A program made the position numbers and the translations under genes. A stretch of 64,000 nt of DNA, taken from assembly GCF_002014965.1 (NCBI RefSeq), contig NZ_MUXT01000004.1:1-64000 (forward strand), given 5' to 3'. Position 1 is the first letter of the stretch, and every line of letters starts with the position of its first letter. The notes beneath the pieces were generated by a model. The model was not told the DNA's origin. It was given only the letters and a program-made list of their open reading frames with translations, and did no database searches. This stretch comes from Moraxella canis (GTDB taxonomy: Bacteria; Pseudomonadota; Gammaproteobacteria; Pseudomonadales; Moraxellaceae). This document shows positions 1-8,135 of the stretch, piece by piece.

Positions 1-12
1 CCCTTATTCAAT

Positions 13-60
13 CCCCCCCCTTGCATTGGAAGATGTGAGGGGGGTTTTGTTTGGGGGGGG
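13..60. repeat. C8 / G6 / G8 homopolymer tracts with inverted repeat
   Basis: A run of eight C (13-20) faces a run of six G (39-44) followed by TTTT, and a run of eight G follows at 53-60. The C run and first G run can pair as a stem followed by T residues, so this may terminate a gene lying upstream of the window. Another G6 tract lies at 140-145. Such G tracts are unusual in this otherwise mixed sequence. Confidence 0.5.
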
Positions 61-103
61 TTTAAAGCAGAATAAGAATTATATCAATGACCAGTGGGAA
101 ACT

Positions 104-132
104 AAAACACTTGCTGATTGGGCAAGTGTTTT
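104..132 (+). terminator. Rho-independent terminator
   Basis: A perfect 11-bp inverted repeat (104-114 with 122-132) with a 7-nt loop, followed on the plus strand by GGTTTTT. It could also act for the minus-strand gene ending at 160. Confidence 0.6.
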
Positions 133-159
133 GGTTTTTGGGGGGTAAAATAAATTTAA

Positions 160-405
160 TTATAGTTCCTGGTCTTCATGTAAACGAGCATTAAGCTCAT
201 CCAATACCAACGCCCAAACAGCATCTTTTTTCCACTCTTCTTGAATGAATGCTCTTTGTGAATCGCTCCAAAATGGCGCATTTTTTAGGTTGGTTTCTTC
301 GTCTAGCTGGTTTTGTGCGATGAATTGCTCAATGGCTTCGTCGCTGCTCTCAAGACCTAACTGAGCAAACAGCTCATTCATCGTATATTCGATATCACCT
401 AACAT
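160..405 (-). CDS. DUF2789 family protein
   Basis: Small protein (81 residues from the chosen start) of unknown function. The N-terminal stretch MNELFAQLGL, a central APFWSDSQRAFI block and the DAVWALVLDELNARL C-terminus match the DUF2789 pattern of gammaproteobacteria, which is short, acidic and cytosolic. I chose the internal ATG at 403-405 rather than an in-frame start 22 codons earlier because AAGGGAGA sits at proper spacing before it, and the extra residues upstream do not look like the family. It stands alone on the minus strand downstream of mdh and is separated from it by a terminator. No function is inferred. Confidence 0.75.
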   Translation of the reverse strand: MLGDIEYTMNELFAQLGLESSDEAIEQFIAQNQLDEETNLKNAPFWSDSQRAFIQEEWKKDAVWALVLDELNARLHEDQEL

Positions 406-523
406 GGCTTTCTCCCTTTTGGCTGTGTTTGTCATTGATTTGATTGTAGCAACTTGTTGGTACTTGAGCAATGCAAGTGTGTATAGTTTATGTTTTTTTT
501 GAGTTTTAATTGTCTAAAATAAA

Positions 524-555
524 AAAATATCCAACCAAACATGGCTGGATATTTT
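524..555 (-). terminator. Terminator of mdh
   Basis: Perfect 10-bp stem (524-533 with 546-555), reading on the minus strand into TTTTATTTT, just past the mdh stop codon. Confidence 0.8.
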
Positions 556-571
556 GACTTATTCTCTAAAA

Positions 572-1558
572 TTAAGAAAATAAATGATCGATGGCGGCAC
601 GCTCTTCTTCAAGTTCGTTCAGTGTGATGTTGATACGCTCTTGGCTGAAGTCATCAATTTCCAAACCTTGAACGATTTGGTATTCGCCATTTTCAGTAGT
701 GACAGGGAAGCCAAACATAACACCTTCAGGGATGCCATACGAGCCATCAGATGGAATGCCCATGGTTACCCATTCGCCATTTGAGCCTAATGCCCAATCA
801 CGCATATGATCGATGGCTGCATTGGCGGCTGAAGCAGCTGATGACAGACCGCGTGCTTCGATAATTGCAGCGCCGCGCTTACCAACGGTAGGTAAGAATG
901 TGTTAGCATTCCATTCTTGATCATTGATCATGTCTTTGACCGATGCGCCATCAATGGTAGCAAAACGATAATCAGCATACATGGTTGGGCTGTGGTTACC
1001 CCAGACAGTTAGCTTATTAATGTCTTTGACTGGCTTACCAGTTTTTTTGGCGACTTGGGTCAATGCACGGTTGTGGTCAAGACGTAGCATCGCAGTAAAG
1101 TTTTTGGCTGGTAAATCAGGCGCTGATTTCATAGCGATATAGGCGTTTGTGTTTGCAGGGTTGCCAACTACCAAAACTTTGACATCACGGCTGGCAACAT
1201 CATTCAGAGCTTTACCTTGAACAGTAAAGATTTTAGCATTTTCTTGAAGTAAATCAGCACGCTCCATGCCTGGACCACGTGGACGCGCGCCAACCAATAG
1301 CGCATAATCAGCATCTTTAAAGGCGACGTTTGGATCATCGGTGCCGATTACATCAACCAAAAGTGGGAAAGCACAGTCATCAAGTTCCATGATAACGCCT
1401 TGTAGCGCTTGTTGTGCTTTTTCAACTGGAATTTCAAGCAGCTGTAAAATCACAGGCTGATCCTTGCCCAGCATTTCACCTGATGCAATACGGAATAGTA
1501 AGCTATAGCCAATTTGACCAGCGGCGCCAGTCACAGCAACACGTACAGGTTGTTTCAT
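572..1558 (-). CDS. mdh: Malate dehydrogenase
   Basis: NAD-dependent malate dehydrogenase (328 residues), which interconverts malate and oxaloacetate in the TCA cycle. The glycine-rich dinucleotide loop GAAGQIG lies at residues 11-17, followed by the substrate-loop segment [12 protein letters not shown], the NPANTNAY segment and the catalytic histidine in [12 protein letters not shown]. Length and motifs fit the cytosolic-type enzyme found in Acinetobacter and relatives, not the shorter E. coli mitochondrial-type Mdh. AAGGA lies about 9 nt before the ATG. It is monocistronic on the minus strand, with a TATAAT-like -10 at 1607-1612 and a terminator at 524-555. A 16-bp palindrome (1633-1648) lies just upstream of that -10. 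Confidence 0.95.
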   Translation of the reverse strand: MKQPVRVAVTGAAGQIGYSLLFRIASGEMLGKDQPVILQLLEIPVEKAQQALQGVIMELDDCAFPLLVDVIGTDDPNVAFKDADYALLVGARPRGPGMERADLLQENAKIFTVQGKALNDVASRDVKVLVVGNPANTNAYIAMKSAPDLPAKNFTAMLRLDHNRALTQVAKKTGKPVKDINKLTVWGNHSPTMYADYRFATIDGASVKDMINDQEWNANTFLPTVGKRGAAIIEARGLSSAASAANAAIDHMRDWALGSNGEWVTMGIPSDGSYGIPEGVMFGFPVTTENGEYQIVQGLEIDDFSQERINITLNELEEERAAIDHLFS

Positions 1559-1606
1559 GAATAAAAATCCTTGTTTAAAGTATTAACAAATTTTAAAAAT
1601 AGGTTG

Positions 1607-1612
1607 ATTATA
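1607..1612 (-). promoter_or_regulatory. -10 element of mdh
   Basis: TATAAT on the minus strand about 50 nt upstream of the mdh start. No good -35 lies at standard spacing. Confidence 0.45.
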
Positions 1613-1632
1613 CATTTTTAACAATAGCGTTA

Positions 1633-1648
1633 TTGACAAAAATGTCAA
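1633..1648. promoter_or_regulatory. Perfect palindrome upstream of mdh
   Basis: TTGACA-AAAA-TGTCAA, a perfect 6+4+6 palindrome about 75-90 bp upstream of the mdh start and just upstream of its putative -10. It could be an operator or hold a -35 on either strand. Confidence 0.35.
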
Positions 1649-1765
1649 ATCGTTGTTAGTGTATCATTTTATAGATTTAAAGACAAACCTTTTTGATGGG
1701 CATAAGATGGCAAGTTTTGGATATGAATTCTTAAACATTCAGGCGTGGTAAGCAGGATATGGCTA

Positions 1766-1793
1766 AAAAGTCCAGTAGAGATACTGGACTTTT
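1766..1793 (-). terminator. Terminator of slt
   Basis: Perfect 10-bp stem (1766-1775 with 1784-1793) ending in TTTT on the minus strand, 15 nt past the slt stop. Confidence 0.7.
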
Positions 1794-1807
1794 GATTTTC
1801 AAAATCA

Positions 1808-3820
1808 TTAGCGGGGACTGACTGTGCCCATGCGCTGTGAGATCGGCGTGTACCGACCTAAAATGACACCATAAATTGTGGCATTTTCCATGACATGCTT
1901 GACATAGGCGCGCGTCTCAAAATACGGAATGGCTTCCACATACTGATCGGCGCTGATGGCGCTGTGCGTAGGCACCCATCGACGTGCAGCACCAGGACCG
2001 GCATTATAACCTGCCGTTGCGACAGCGATTTGTCCATCTGAACGGTTGGCTAAGTCACTTAAAAACCAAGTTCCATAGCGTATATTGGTATCAGGATTGC
2101 TCATGCTGCCTGTGGATTCGCCTAAGCTTCGCGCGATCTGAGCGGCGGTGCCGGGTATGATTTGCATCAAACCGCCTGCGCCTGCGCCTGACTGAGCAGA
2201 TGGCTGAAAGCGGCTTTCTTGGCGCATGATGCCATATGCCCATGCAGGATCAATACCCACACTGCGGCTGTGTCTTAATGTGCTGTCTTGATAAGGGGTG
2301 GGATGTGATAGTGCGCCATTACGAACGCTATCGGTCGATTCGATCGCTTGGATGCTGCGGTGATAAAAGCCCAAATCATGCGCCTTTCGGGTGGCAGCAA
2401 GTAGCAAGGCGGTATTACCCAAATCTCGTGCTTTTTTGACCGCCCAGTTCCATTCTCGGTTGATGTGCTCAAGATTGGCATTGTTTTGCATGAGTAGTAT
2501 CGCGCGCGCAAAATATTGATCAGCCATTACGCGGCTTTCATCTTGGGCGGTCAGTGGCGGCAAGGTATTTCCACCGATGTCAGTTAGGCTTAATCTTTGC
2601 CCAATACGATCTTTGGCAAGCAGCCCATAATAATCAATCCCTGTGGCAAGATTTTGATAAATTCGGCGCGCTTCTGCTTGCTTGCCTGTTTGTTCATAAG
2701 CTCTAGCTAGCCAATACTGCCAAATCCGCTCTTGCTGTTCAACCGCCGTCATCGCACCAATAGCTGTGATAACATCCGACCACTGACTAAAGTAAATCGC
2801 AGCTTGGGCATAGTCTTCTGCTTCTTCATAATTGAAAGGCTCGCCAAGACTATTTCTAAACCAATACACCGAATCCATGCTATAGCCATCATCGGTGTTC
2901 ATATTCATGCGCTTGACGGCGATACTGCGCCATGCATATCGGCGCGCCATATCAGAGATGAGTTTTTGTGATCTGCGTTCATCTTGAGCGATGTCATAGT
3001 TGAGCTGCAAGGCGGCTTCAGAATATGAGCGATGCGCAAGCAAGCTGATGGCATACACATATAAATACTGATTGGCACTGCTGTAGTTTTCTTGAGAAAA
3101 ACGCGTAAAAAATCCATTGGGATTGTTGCGAATCTCGCTAATGGTTTGGTAGCTTACGGGTGTATTAAGCTGCCCAAGCAGTGAGACGATATCGCCTGTT
3201 TTGTCCAAAGGCGCTTGGCGACTCGAAAGCTGACGCTTATCAATGCGCAGCATACGCACCAATTGTTCGTGCTTATCAACATTAGTGATGCGTGGATTAT
3301 ACGCCATTTCGGTTGCCAATTTATCACATAAAGATTGGCGGATTTGGGTATTTAGCCACACATTGGGTTTTTGATATAAAGCGCGCACAGAATCGCTGCT
3401 TTGATTGAATCCCAAAGCAATGGCGCAGGCTTCAGAATCATCAGGATTTTCGATGCTGTTGGCGACTGCTCGCACCGAAGCATAGTCACCTTGACGCGCC
3501 TTGACCTCGGCATAATCTGCGGCAAGCTTTTCGCTCATGACATTGCTTGGATATTGACGCACAAATTGATTGACCGCTTCGGGGGATTGACTGGATAAAT
3601 TATAATTGAGCCGCCAATAGGTTGGGTACATGCCAAACAGTGTGCCTTGCATACTTTGTTCATATTGGCGCATCGCGTTGGGGCTGCTTTTTTGGCGTTC
3701 GGCATCAAAAAATTGATAGATGCTACCATCATTGGCATGACCTTGTGCATAGGCAGCTTGCGCAATACTGATTGCACCAAGTAGTGCTGTGATAGATAAT
3801 TTATTTGCTTTTTTCATCAT
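1808..3820 (-). CDS. slt: Soluble lytic murein transglycosylase (Slt70 type)
   Basis: Periplasmic peptidoglycan lytic transglycosylase (670 residues) that cleaves the MurNAc-GlcNAc bond and leaves 1,6-anhydro ends. Residues 1-25 form a signal peptide (MMKK start, hydrophobic core, cleavage near AYA-QG). A long helical region built of short repeats follows, as in the ring-shaped U and L domains of Slt70. The C-terminal catalytic domain shows the SLT motifs: the catalytic Glu in MRQESRFQP, then AGAGGLMQI and ATAGYNAGPGAARRW. Length is a little above E. coli Slt. ATGATG gives two adjacent possible starts. It is monocistronic, with a terminator at 1766-1793. Confidence 0.9.
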   Translation of the reverse strand: MMKKANKLSITALLGAISIAQAAYAQGHANDGSIYQFFDAERQKSSPNAMRQYEQSMQGTLFGMYPTYWRLNYNLSSQSPEAVNQFVRQYPSNVMSEKLAADYAEVKARQGDYASVRAVANSIENPDDSEACAIALGFNQSSDSVRALYQKPNVWLNTQIRQSLCDKLATEMAYNPRITNVDKHEQLVRMLRIDKRQLSSRQAPLDKTGDIVSLLGQLNTPVSYQTISEIRNNPNGFFTRFSQENYSSANQYLYVYAISLLAHRSYSEAALQLNYDIAQDERRSQKLISDMARRYAWRSIAVKRMNMNTDDGYSMDSVYWFRNSLGEPFNYEEAEDYAQAAIYFSQWSDVITAIGAMTAVEQQERIWQYWLARAYEQTGKQAEARRIYQNLATGIDYYGLLAKDRIGQRLSLTDIGGNTLPPLTAQDESRVMADQYFARAILLMQNNANLEHINREWNWAVKKARDLGNTALLLAATRKAHDLGFYHRSIQAIESTDSVRNGALSHPTPYQDSTLRHSRSVGIDPAWAYGIMRQESRFQPSAQSGAGAGGLMQIIPGTAAQIARSLGESTGSMSNPDTNIRYGTWFLSDLANRSDGQIAVATAGYNAGPGAARRWVPTHSAISADQYVEAIPYFETRAYVKHVMENATIYGVILGRYTPISQRMGTVSPR

Positions 3821-4038
3821 TGGATTGATTGAGTTAAATTTTTCTTATTCTACCAATCACTCATAAAAAAGTCCAAAATTATACAGTGTGCTCAACAAAT
3901 TGGTACGAGTGTGTAGGGTTTTAGAGATGATTTGTTAAATAGTTGGCTTAGATAATCAAAGCTGAATATCCGATGACAACTCATGAAAAAAACCCGTTAA
4001 AACTTACGACAAACCCGCATTGAATTCATACTGATAAA

Positions 4039-4067
4039 ATGACACTGACATCTTGGTGTGATATAAT
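4039..4067 (+). promoter_or_regulatory. Promoter of miaB
   Basis: ATGACA (4039-4044), a 17-nt spacer and TATAAT (4062-4067) with an upstream TG (extended -10), 39 nt before the miaB start. Confidence 0.65.
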
Positions 4068-4105
4068 GGACAAATTTTTTATTTTGCAGACCCTTGGAGA
4101 AAACC

Positions 4106-5578
4106 ATGACCGTTAGCACCTTTAATCCTAAATCCCAAAGTCAAGATAAAGCCTTAAATACGACCGATCGTCTGCACCACATTAGTGAGCCAAGTGCTGA
4201 TTTGTCCACTTCAAAAAAAGTTTATATCGTCACCCAAGGCTGTCAGATGAATGAGTACGATAGCCAAAAGATGGGTGATGTGCTTGGTAGTAGTCATGGC
4301 ATGGTGATGACGCAGGACATCAGTGAGGCGGACGTACTGATCATGAATACCTGCTCAATTCGTGAAAAAGCCCAAGAAAAAGTCTTTTCAGAGTTGGGTC
4401 GCTGGCGCAAATTAAAAGAAAAAAATCCAAATCTTATCATTGGTGTGGGCGGCTGTGTGGCATCGCAAGAGGGTGATAACATCCAAAAACGTGCGCCCTA
4501 TGTGGATATGGTGTTCGGTCCACAGACGCTGCATCGCCTGCCTGAGCTGTATGAAAGCACAAAAAATCAAGCCAAAACCGACCTTGGTCAGATGCCCAAA
4601 AACCGTATCGGTGTGGTGGATGTGTCTTTTCCAAGTATCGAAAAATTTGACTTTTTGCCTGAGCCAAAAGTTGAAGGCTATACGGCATTTGTCTCTATCA
4701 TGGAAGGCTGCTCAAAATATTGCTCGTTTTGTGTTGTGCCTTATACGCGCGGCGAAGAGCTGTCACGCCCTTTGGATGATGTTTTGGCAGAGATTGACAG
4801 CTTGGCTGAGCAAGGCGTGCGTGAGATTAATCTTTTGGGTCAAAATGTCAATGGCTATCGCGGCGAAAAAGATGATGGCGGTATTTGCCGATTCAGCGAA
4901 CTTTTGCATTATGTCTCGCACATTGATGGCATCGAGCGTATTCGCTACACCACGAGCCATCCTTTGGAATTTACCGACGATATTATTGAGGCTTATAAGA
5001 GTATTGATAAATTGGTATCGCATCTGCATCTGCCCATCCAAAGCGGCTCAAACAATGTACTGGCAGCGATGAAACGCAATCACACTGTTGATGTGTACAT
5101 CAATCAAATCGCCAAACTGCGCAAAATCCGCCCTGATTTGCATCTGTCTAGCGATTTTATTATTGGCTTTCCAGGCGAAACCGATGATGACTTTATGCAG
5201 ACACTAAATCTGGCAAAAGATCTGGATTTTGATCATTCTTATAGCTTTATTTATTCTAAACGCCCTGGCACGCCAGCGTCTGATTTGCCTGATGATGTCA
5301 GCCTTGACACCAAAAAACAGCGCTTGGCTACTTTCCAAGAAGTCATCAAAGAATCCACTTTTGCCAAGACGCGTGCGATGGTCGGTCAGACATTGAGAGT
5401 ATTGGTTGAGGAGCGAGCGAACCGCCGCAAGGGATATTTACATGGCACAGCGGATAATACGCGCTCGGTCATTTTTAAGGGTGGTGATGAGCTTTTGGGT
5501 AAATTTATCATGGTTCATATCACTCATGCCATCAGCATGCATTTGGTTGAGGGTGAAGTGGTTGAGGTGCTGGGCTAG
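4106..5578 (+). CDS. miaB: tRNA-2-methylthio-N6-dimethylallyladenosine synthase
   Basis: Radical-SAM methylthiotransferase (490 residues) that adds the 2-methylthio group to i6A37 of tRNAs reading UNN codons. The N-terminal UPF0004 domain carries its three cluster cysteines in [21 protein letters not shown] and GGCVASQEG. The radical-SAM CxxxCxxC motif is CSKYCSFC, and a TRAM RNA-binding domain occupies the last 70 or so residues. An in-frame TTG at 4094 is part of the ribosome binding site (TTGGAGA), so the ATG at 4106, 6-7 nt after GGAG, is the likely start. Its own promoter lies at 4039-4067. The pilus gene cluster begins 9 nt after the stop codon. Confidence 0.95.
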   Translation: MTVSTFNPKSQSQDKALNTTDRLHHISEPSADLSTSKKVYIVTQGCQMNEYDSQKMGDVLGSSHGMVMTQDISEADVLIMNTCSIREKAQEKVFSELGRWRKLKEKNPNLIIGVGGCVASQEGDNIQKRAPYVDMVFGPQTLHRLPELYESTKNQAKTDLGQMPKNRIGVVDVSFPSIEKFDFLPEPKVEGYTAFVSIMEGCSKYCSFCVVPYTRGEELSRPLDDVLAEIDSLAEQGVREINLLGQNVNGYRGEKDDGGICRFSELLHYVSHIDGIERIRYTTSHPLEFTDDIIEAYKSIDKLVSHLHLPIQSGSNNVLAAMKRNHTVDVYINQIAKLRKIRPDLHLSSDFIIGFPGETDDDFMQTLNLAKDLDFDHSYSFIYSKRPGTPASDLPDDVSLDTKKQRLATFQEVIKESTFAKTRAMVGQTLRVLVEERANRRKGYLHGTADNTRSVIFKGGDELLGKFIMVHITHAISMHLVEGEVVEVLG

Positions 5579-5587
5579 TCTTGGCTC

Positions 5588-7504
5588 ATGCAGACAGGCA
5601 CGGAGTTGGATGTGAGAGTGAATAAGCTGCGTGCTTGGTTGGGCGGACAGCCTGATATCCCAATCATTGGCGTGCATTTTGGCGACGCGGCAGTGACAGC
5701 GGTCTGGCTGGATGAGCATGAGGGGCGCTATCATTGGCTGGGTTCGGCATGTGTTTTGTGCACCGATGCGGTCGTGTCTGGCGAAATTGTTGATAAATCA
5801 AAACTTGCCGAGGCGCTACTCCAAGTGATGCAAATGCTTGGGCTGAGCGAGGCGACTGCCATTACTTGCGTGCCTGATGAAGCAGTCATGCAGACAGTCA
5901 TTGAGCTGCCAGCCGATTTATCAGATGATGACATCGAAGCGCACATTCTTATTGATGCTGAGCGCTACATCGGAAGAAATATTCAGGATGTTTATTTTGA
6001 TTTTCAAGTGCTTGAGCGATCACAGACAGCAACTCAAATTATCCTGACAGTAGCGCACCAAAATAGTGTCCATGACCGCTGCGAAGTGCTTGCGATGGCA
6101 GGGATAGAGACATCAGCGGTTGATGTCTATACATCATGTTTGGTGCGCATGATGGCTAAAATGACAGATCAGGTCAGCGCTTTGGTGGAGATTACTGACC
6201 ATGATATCAGCTGCCATATCACGCAAGGTGGTAAATTAGTCTATCAGCAAAATGAGCCGATACACACTTTCGCCAATCTCAGCGATCAGCCATCTCATGA
6301 GCGGTCAGAGGCTCATGAATTTTTCCAATTCGCTGATGATCTTAAGATAAGCAAAGATTCGTCCAATCAGTTGCCGTTAAAGGCGGCTTTGGATTTTGAA
6401 AATTTGGCAGATCGGTTGCCTGAAGTAAATTTATCAGCCCAAAATCACCTTCTGCAGCTCACTCAAGAAGACTTGCCCCAAAAAAAGACATTGGACACTC
6501 CCAAAAACGCTCAAACTGATAATTATCACATCCGTTTTGATGATTGGGTGGATGAAGTGGCGGCTGATAGGGAATCATTTGGCGCAGAGCTACCAAATGA
6601 GCCGCCTGCCAAGCCATCTGATCAGCCTGAATTGGCGATTGATCAGTTGACCCAAAAAATTGTCGCTCTCATCGAAGACTATCAAGCACAAACAGCTTTG
6701 CCGATTGAGCGGCTATACCTCAGCGGCATGACATTAGCAAAAGCATCCCAGCTGGCGCACGCTTTACAGGCGAAGCTTGATATTTCGTGCTTGCCCATGC
6801 ATCCTAAATACGCCGTCGATCATCCCATTAAAGATGATGATATGCAGCTAGCTCCGATGCTGACGACGGCATTGGCGCTGGCTTTGACAAGGTCTCAAGG
6901 GGTGAATCTGCTGCCATGGCGTGAAGAGCGCCGCAGTCAAGCCGATGCCAAGTTTCGTCAAATGTTTGTGTCAGTGGTGGGGCTTGCTGTCTTAGGGGTG
7001 GTGCTGATATTTGGTGCTATTTATTATCAGCTGAATCAACAACAGGCGATCAATGATGAAATTAAATCACGCATCAGCACCCTAGATGATAAAATCCATC
7101 AAATGCAGCAGCTTAAAGAGCAGCTGGAGGATGCCCAAAAACACAGTGAGGCGCTCAATGCTCTGTCAGAAGATCGGCAAGTGGTGTATCGCTGGCAGCA
7201 ACTATCAACCCTGATACCTGAAGGCGTGTATTTGGATGAGATGAAGCAGTCAGCAGATGTGCTTAGTCTGACAGGAAAGGCGGTATCTACTCAGGCGGTG
7301 TCTGCACTGGCGCATCGGCTTGAGCTATCTGGGCTATATACCGATGTGCTCGTGGTGTCCTTGCAGCAGTCAGGTCGGGCGATGAGCTTTACGCTCACCG
7401 CCACCCAGCTGCCGCTGGATGCCAAAGACATGATACAGCCCGTTGCCGAGATATCTATAAATCAAATCAAAAATGCTGATACGGGCGAGAATGGCTATGA
7501 ATAA
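5588..7504 (+). CDS. pilM: PilM-PilN fusion, type IV pilus inner-membrane assembly
   Basis: One uninterrupted frame (638 residues) covers what is normally two genes. Residues ~25-438 align with PilM, the actin-like cytosolic alignment protein. Residues 439-638 are a complete PilN: the VNLLPWREERR peptide that docks into PilM, a membrane helix (~459-481), a coiled coil and a periplasmic ferredoxin-like domain. PilM is unusual. Its first nucleotide loop reads GVHFGDAAVTAV, with His where family members have Asp. The later loop is LSGMTLA rather than a glycine-rich LSGGGA-like loop. Residues ~225-345 form an acidic, low-complexity insert not typical of the family. The start is uncertain: ATG 5588 lacks a good ribosome site, and GTG 5612 follows CGGAG. 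A GTG at 6902 could separately start PilN. The stop overlaps pilO. Confidence 0.8.
   Translation: MQTGTELDVRVNKLRAWLGGQPDIPIIGVHFGDAAVTAVWLDEHEGRYHWLGSACVLCTDAVVSGEIVDKSKLAEALLQVMQMLGLSEATAITCVPDEAVMQTVIELPADLSDDDIEAHILIDAERYIGRNIQDVYFDFQVLERSQTATQIILTVAHQNSVHDRCEVLAMAGIETSAVDVYTSCLVRMMAKMTDQVSALVEITDHDISCHITQGGKLVYQQNEPIHTFANLSDQPSHERSEAHEFFQFADDLKISKDSSNQLPLKAALDFENLADRLPEVNLSAQNHLLQLTQEDLPQKKTLDTPKNAQTDNYHIRFDDWVDEVAADRESFGAELPNEPPAKPSDQPELAIDQLTQKIVALIEDYQAQTALPIERLYLSGMTLAKASQLAHALQAKLDISCLPMHPKYAVDHPIKDDDMQLAPMLTTALALALTRSQGVNLLPWREERRSQADAKFRQMFVSVVGLAVLGVVLIFGAIYYQLNQQQAINDEIKSRISTLDDKIHQMQQLKEQLEDAQKHSEALNALSEDRQVVYRWQQLSTLIPEGVYLDEMKQSADVLSLTGKAVSTQAVSALAHRLELSGLYTDVLVVSLQQSGRAMSFTLTATQLPLDAKDMIQPVAEISINQIKNADTGENGYE
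6902..7504 (+). CDS. pilN: Possible separate PilN by internal initiation
   Basis: GTG 6902 is codon 439 of the fused frame and begins exactly at the residue where PilN proteins start (VNLLPWREERR). AAGG at 6889-6892 lies 9 nt before it. The product would be 200 residues, the usual PilN length, with a membrane helix ~20 residues in and a periplasmic domain that pairs with PilO. If the GGGG run at 6899-6902 had only three G, the upstream frame would end at TGA 6903-6905, giving a standard GTGA stop/start overlap. Whether the cell makes the fusion, separate PilN or both cannot be decided from the sequence. Confidence 0.5.
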   Translation: MNLLPWREERRSQADAKFRQMFVSVVGLAVLGVVLIFGAIYYQLNQQQAINDEIKSRISTLDDKIHQMQQLKEQLEDAQKHSEALNALSEDRQVVYRWQQLSTLIPEGVYLDEMKQSADVLSLTGKAVSTQAVSALAHRLELSGLYTDVLVVSLQQSGRAMSFTLTATQLPLDAKDMIQPVAEISINQIKNADTGENGYE

Positions 7505-8135
7505 TTTGACGCAGCAGCTACAAAGCTTTTGGCATGAGCTTAACCAAGTGAATCGCCATACCATCGCTCAAGCGCCCAAATACATACAACGGACGGTGCT
7601 TGGTTTGATTGTGATGATTATTGGCATTTTTGGTTGGTTAGTTGCTATTTTGCCAAGCATTCAAAAGCTTAGCGCAGCCCAAAGCCAAGAAACCGCCTTG
7701 ATTGATGAATTTGCCACCAAATATCATGAAGCTCAGCAGTTTGATCATCTGAGCCATCAGGTCATGCAAAACAATGCCCAGCTTGAAAATCAGCTCAATG
7801 CTCTGCCGCGCACAGCACCGATGAGCGAGATTATCGGGATGATCAACACCAAAGCGCAAGCGGTCAATGTGAAAGTGGTGAGTGCGTCGGTTCAAGCGGG
7901 CAGCGAACAGGACTACTATACCGAGCGTCCCATCGCAGTGAGCGCAACGGGGGATTATCATGCTTTGGGTCGGTGGCTGCTTGGGTTGTCAGACTCTGGC
8001 TATTTGCTTACGGTGCATGATTATGATTTGCAAGCTGGCTTGGATCGTCAGCTGATGCTAATCGTTCAGATGAAAACTTATCAAGCCAATAAAAAACCAA
8101 AACCAGTCGCTCAGCAGGTGTCAGATGGTCAATAA
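7491..8135 (+). CDS. pilO: Type IV pilus assembly protein PilO
   Basis: Inner-membrane protein (214 residues) that heterodimerises with PilN in the periplasm and links the motor complex to the secretin. A short cytosolic N-terminus is followed by one membrane helix (roughly residues 37-57), a coiled coil rich in Gln and Leu, and a ferredoxin-like domain with SEIIGMINTKAQAVNVKV and the YHALGRWLLGLSD block typical of PilO. The gene overlaps the end of the pilM-pilN frame. ATG 7491 and ATG 7497 are both possible starts: the first follows ACGGG, the second forms an ATGAATAA overlap with the upstream stop. Coupled translation in the order MN-O-P-Q is implied. Confidence 0.9.
   Translation: MAMNNLTQQLQSFWHELNQVNRHTIAQAPKYIQRTVLGLIVMIIGIFGWLVAILPSIQKLSAAQSQETALIDEFATKYHEAQQFDHLSHQVMQNNAQLENQLNALPRTAPMSEIIGMINTKAQAVNVKVVSASVQAGSEQDYYTERPIAVSATGDYHALGRWLLGLSDSGYLLTVHDYDLQAGLDRQLMLIVQMKTYQANKKPKPVAQQVSDGQ

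Noticed and set aside
4094-4105. TTG 4094 as the start of miaB
   Set aside because: It overlaps the GGAG ribosome site of ATG 4106, so it is more likely part of the ribosome binding site than the start.
4440-5072. A 210-codon open frame on the plus strand inside miaB
   Set aside because: It is in another frame of miaB, has low-complexity composition rich in Trp, Cys and Met, and shows no domain; miaB is intact and well conserved.
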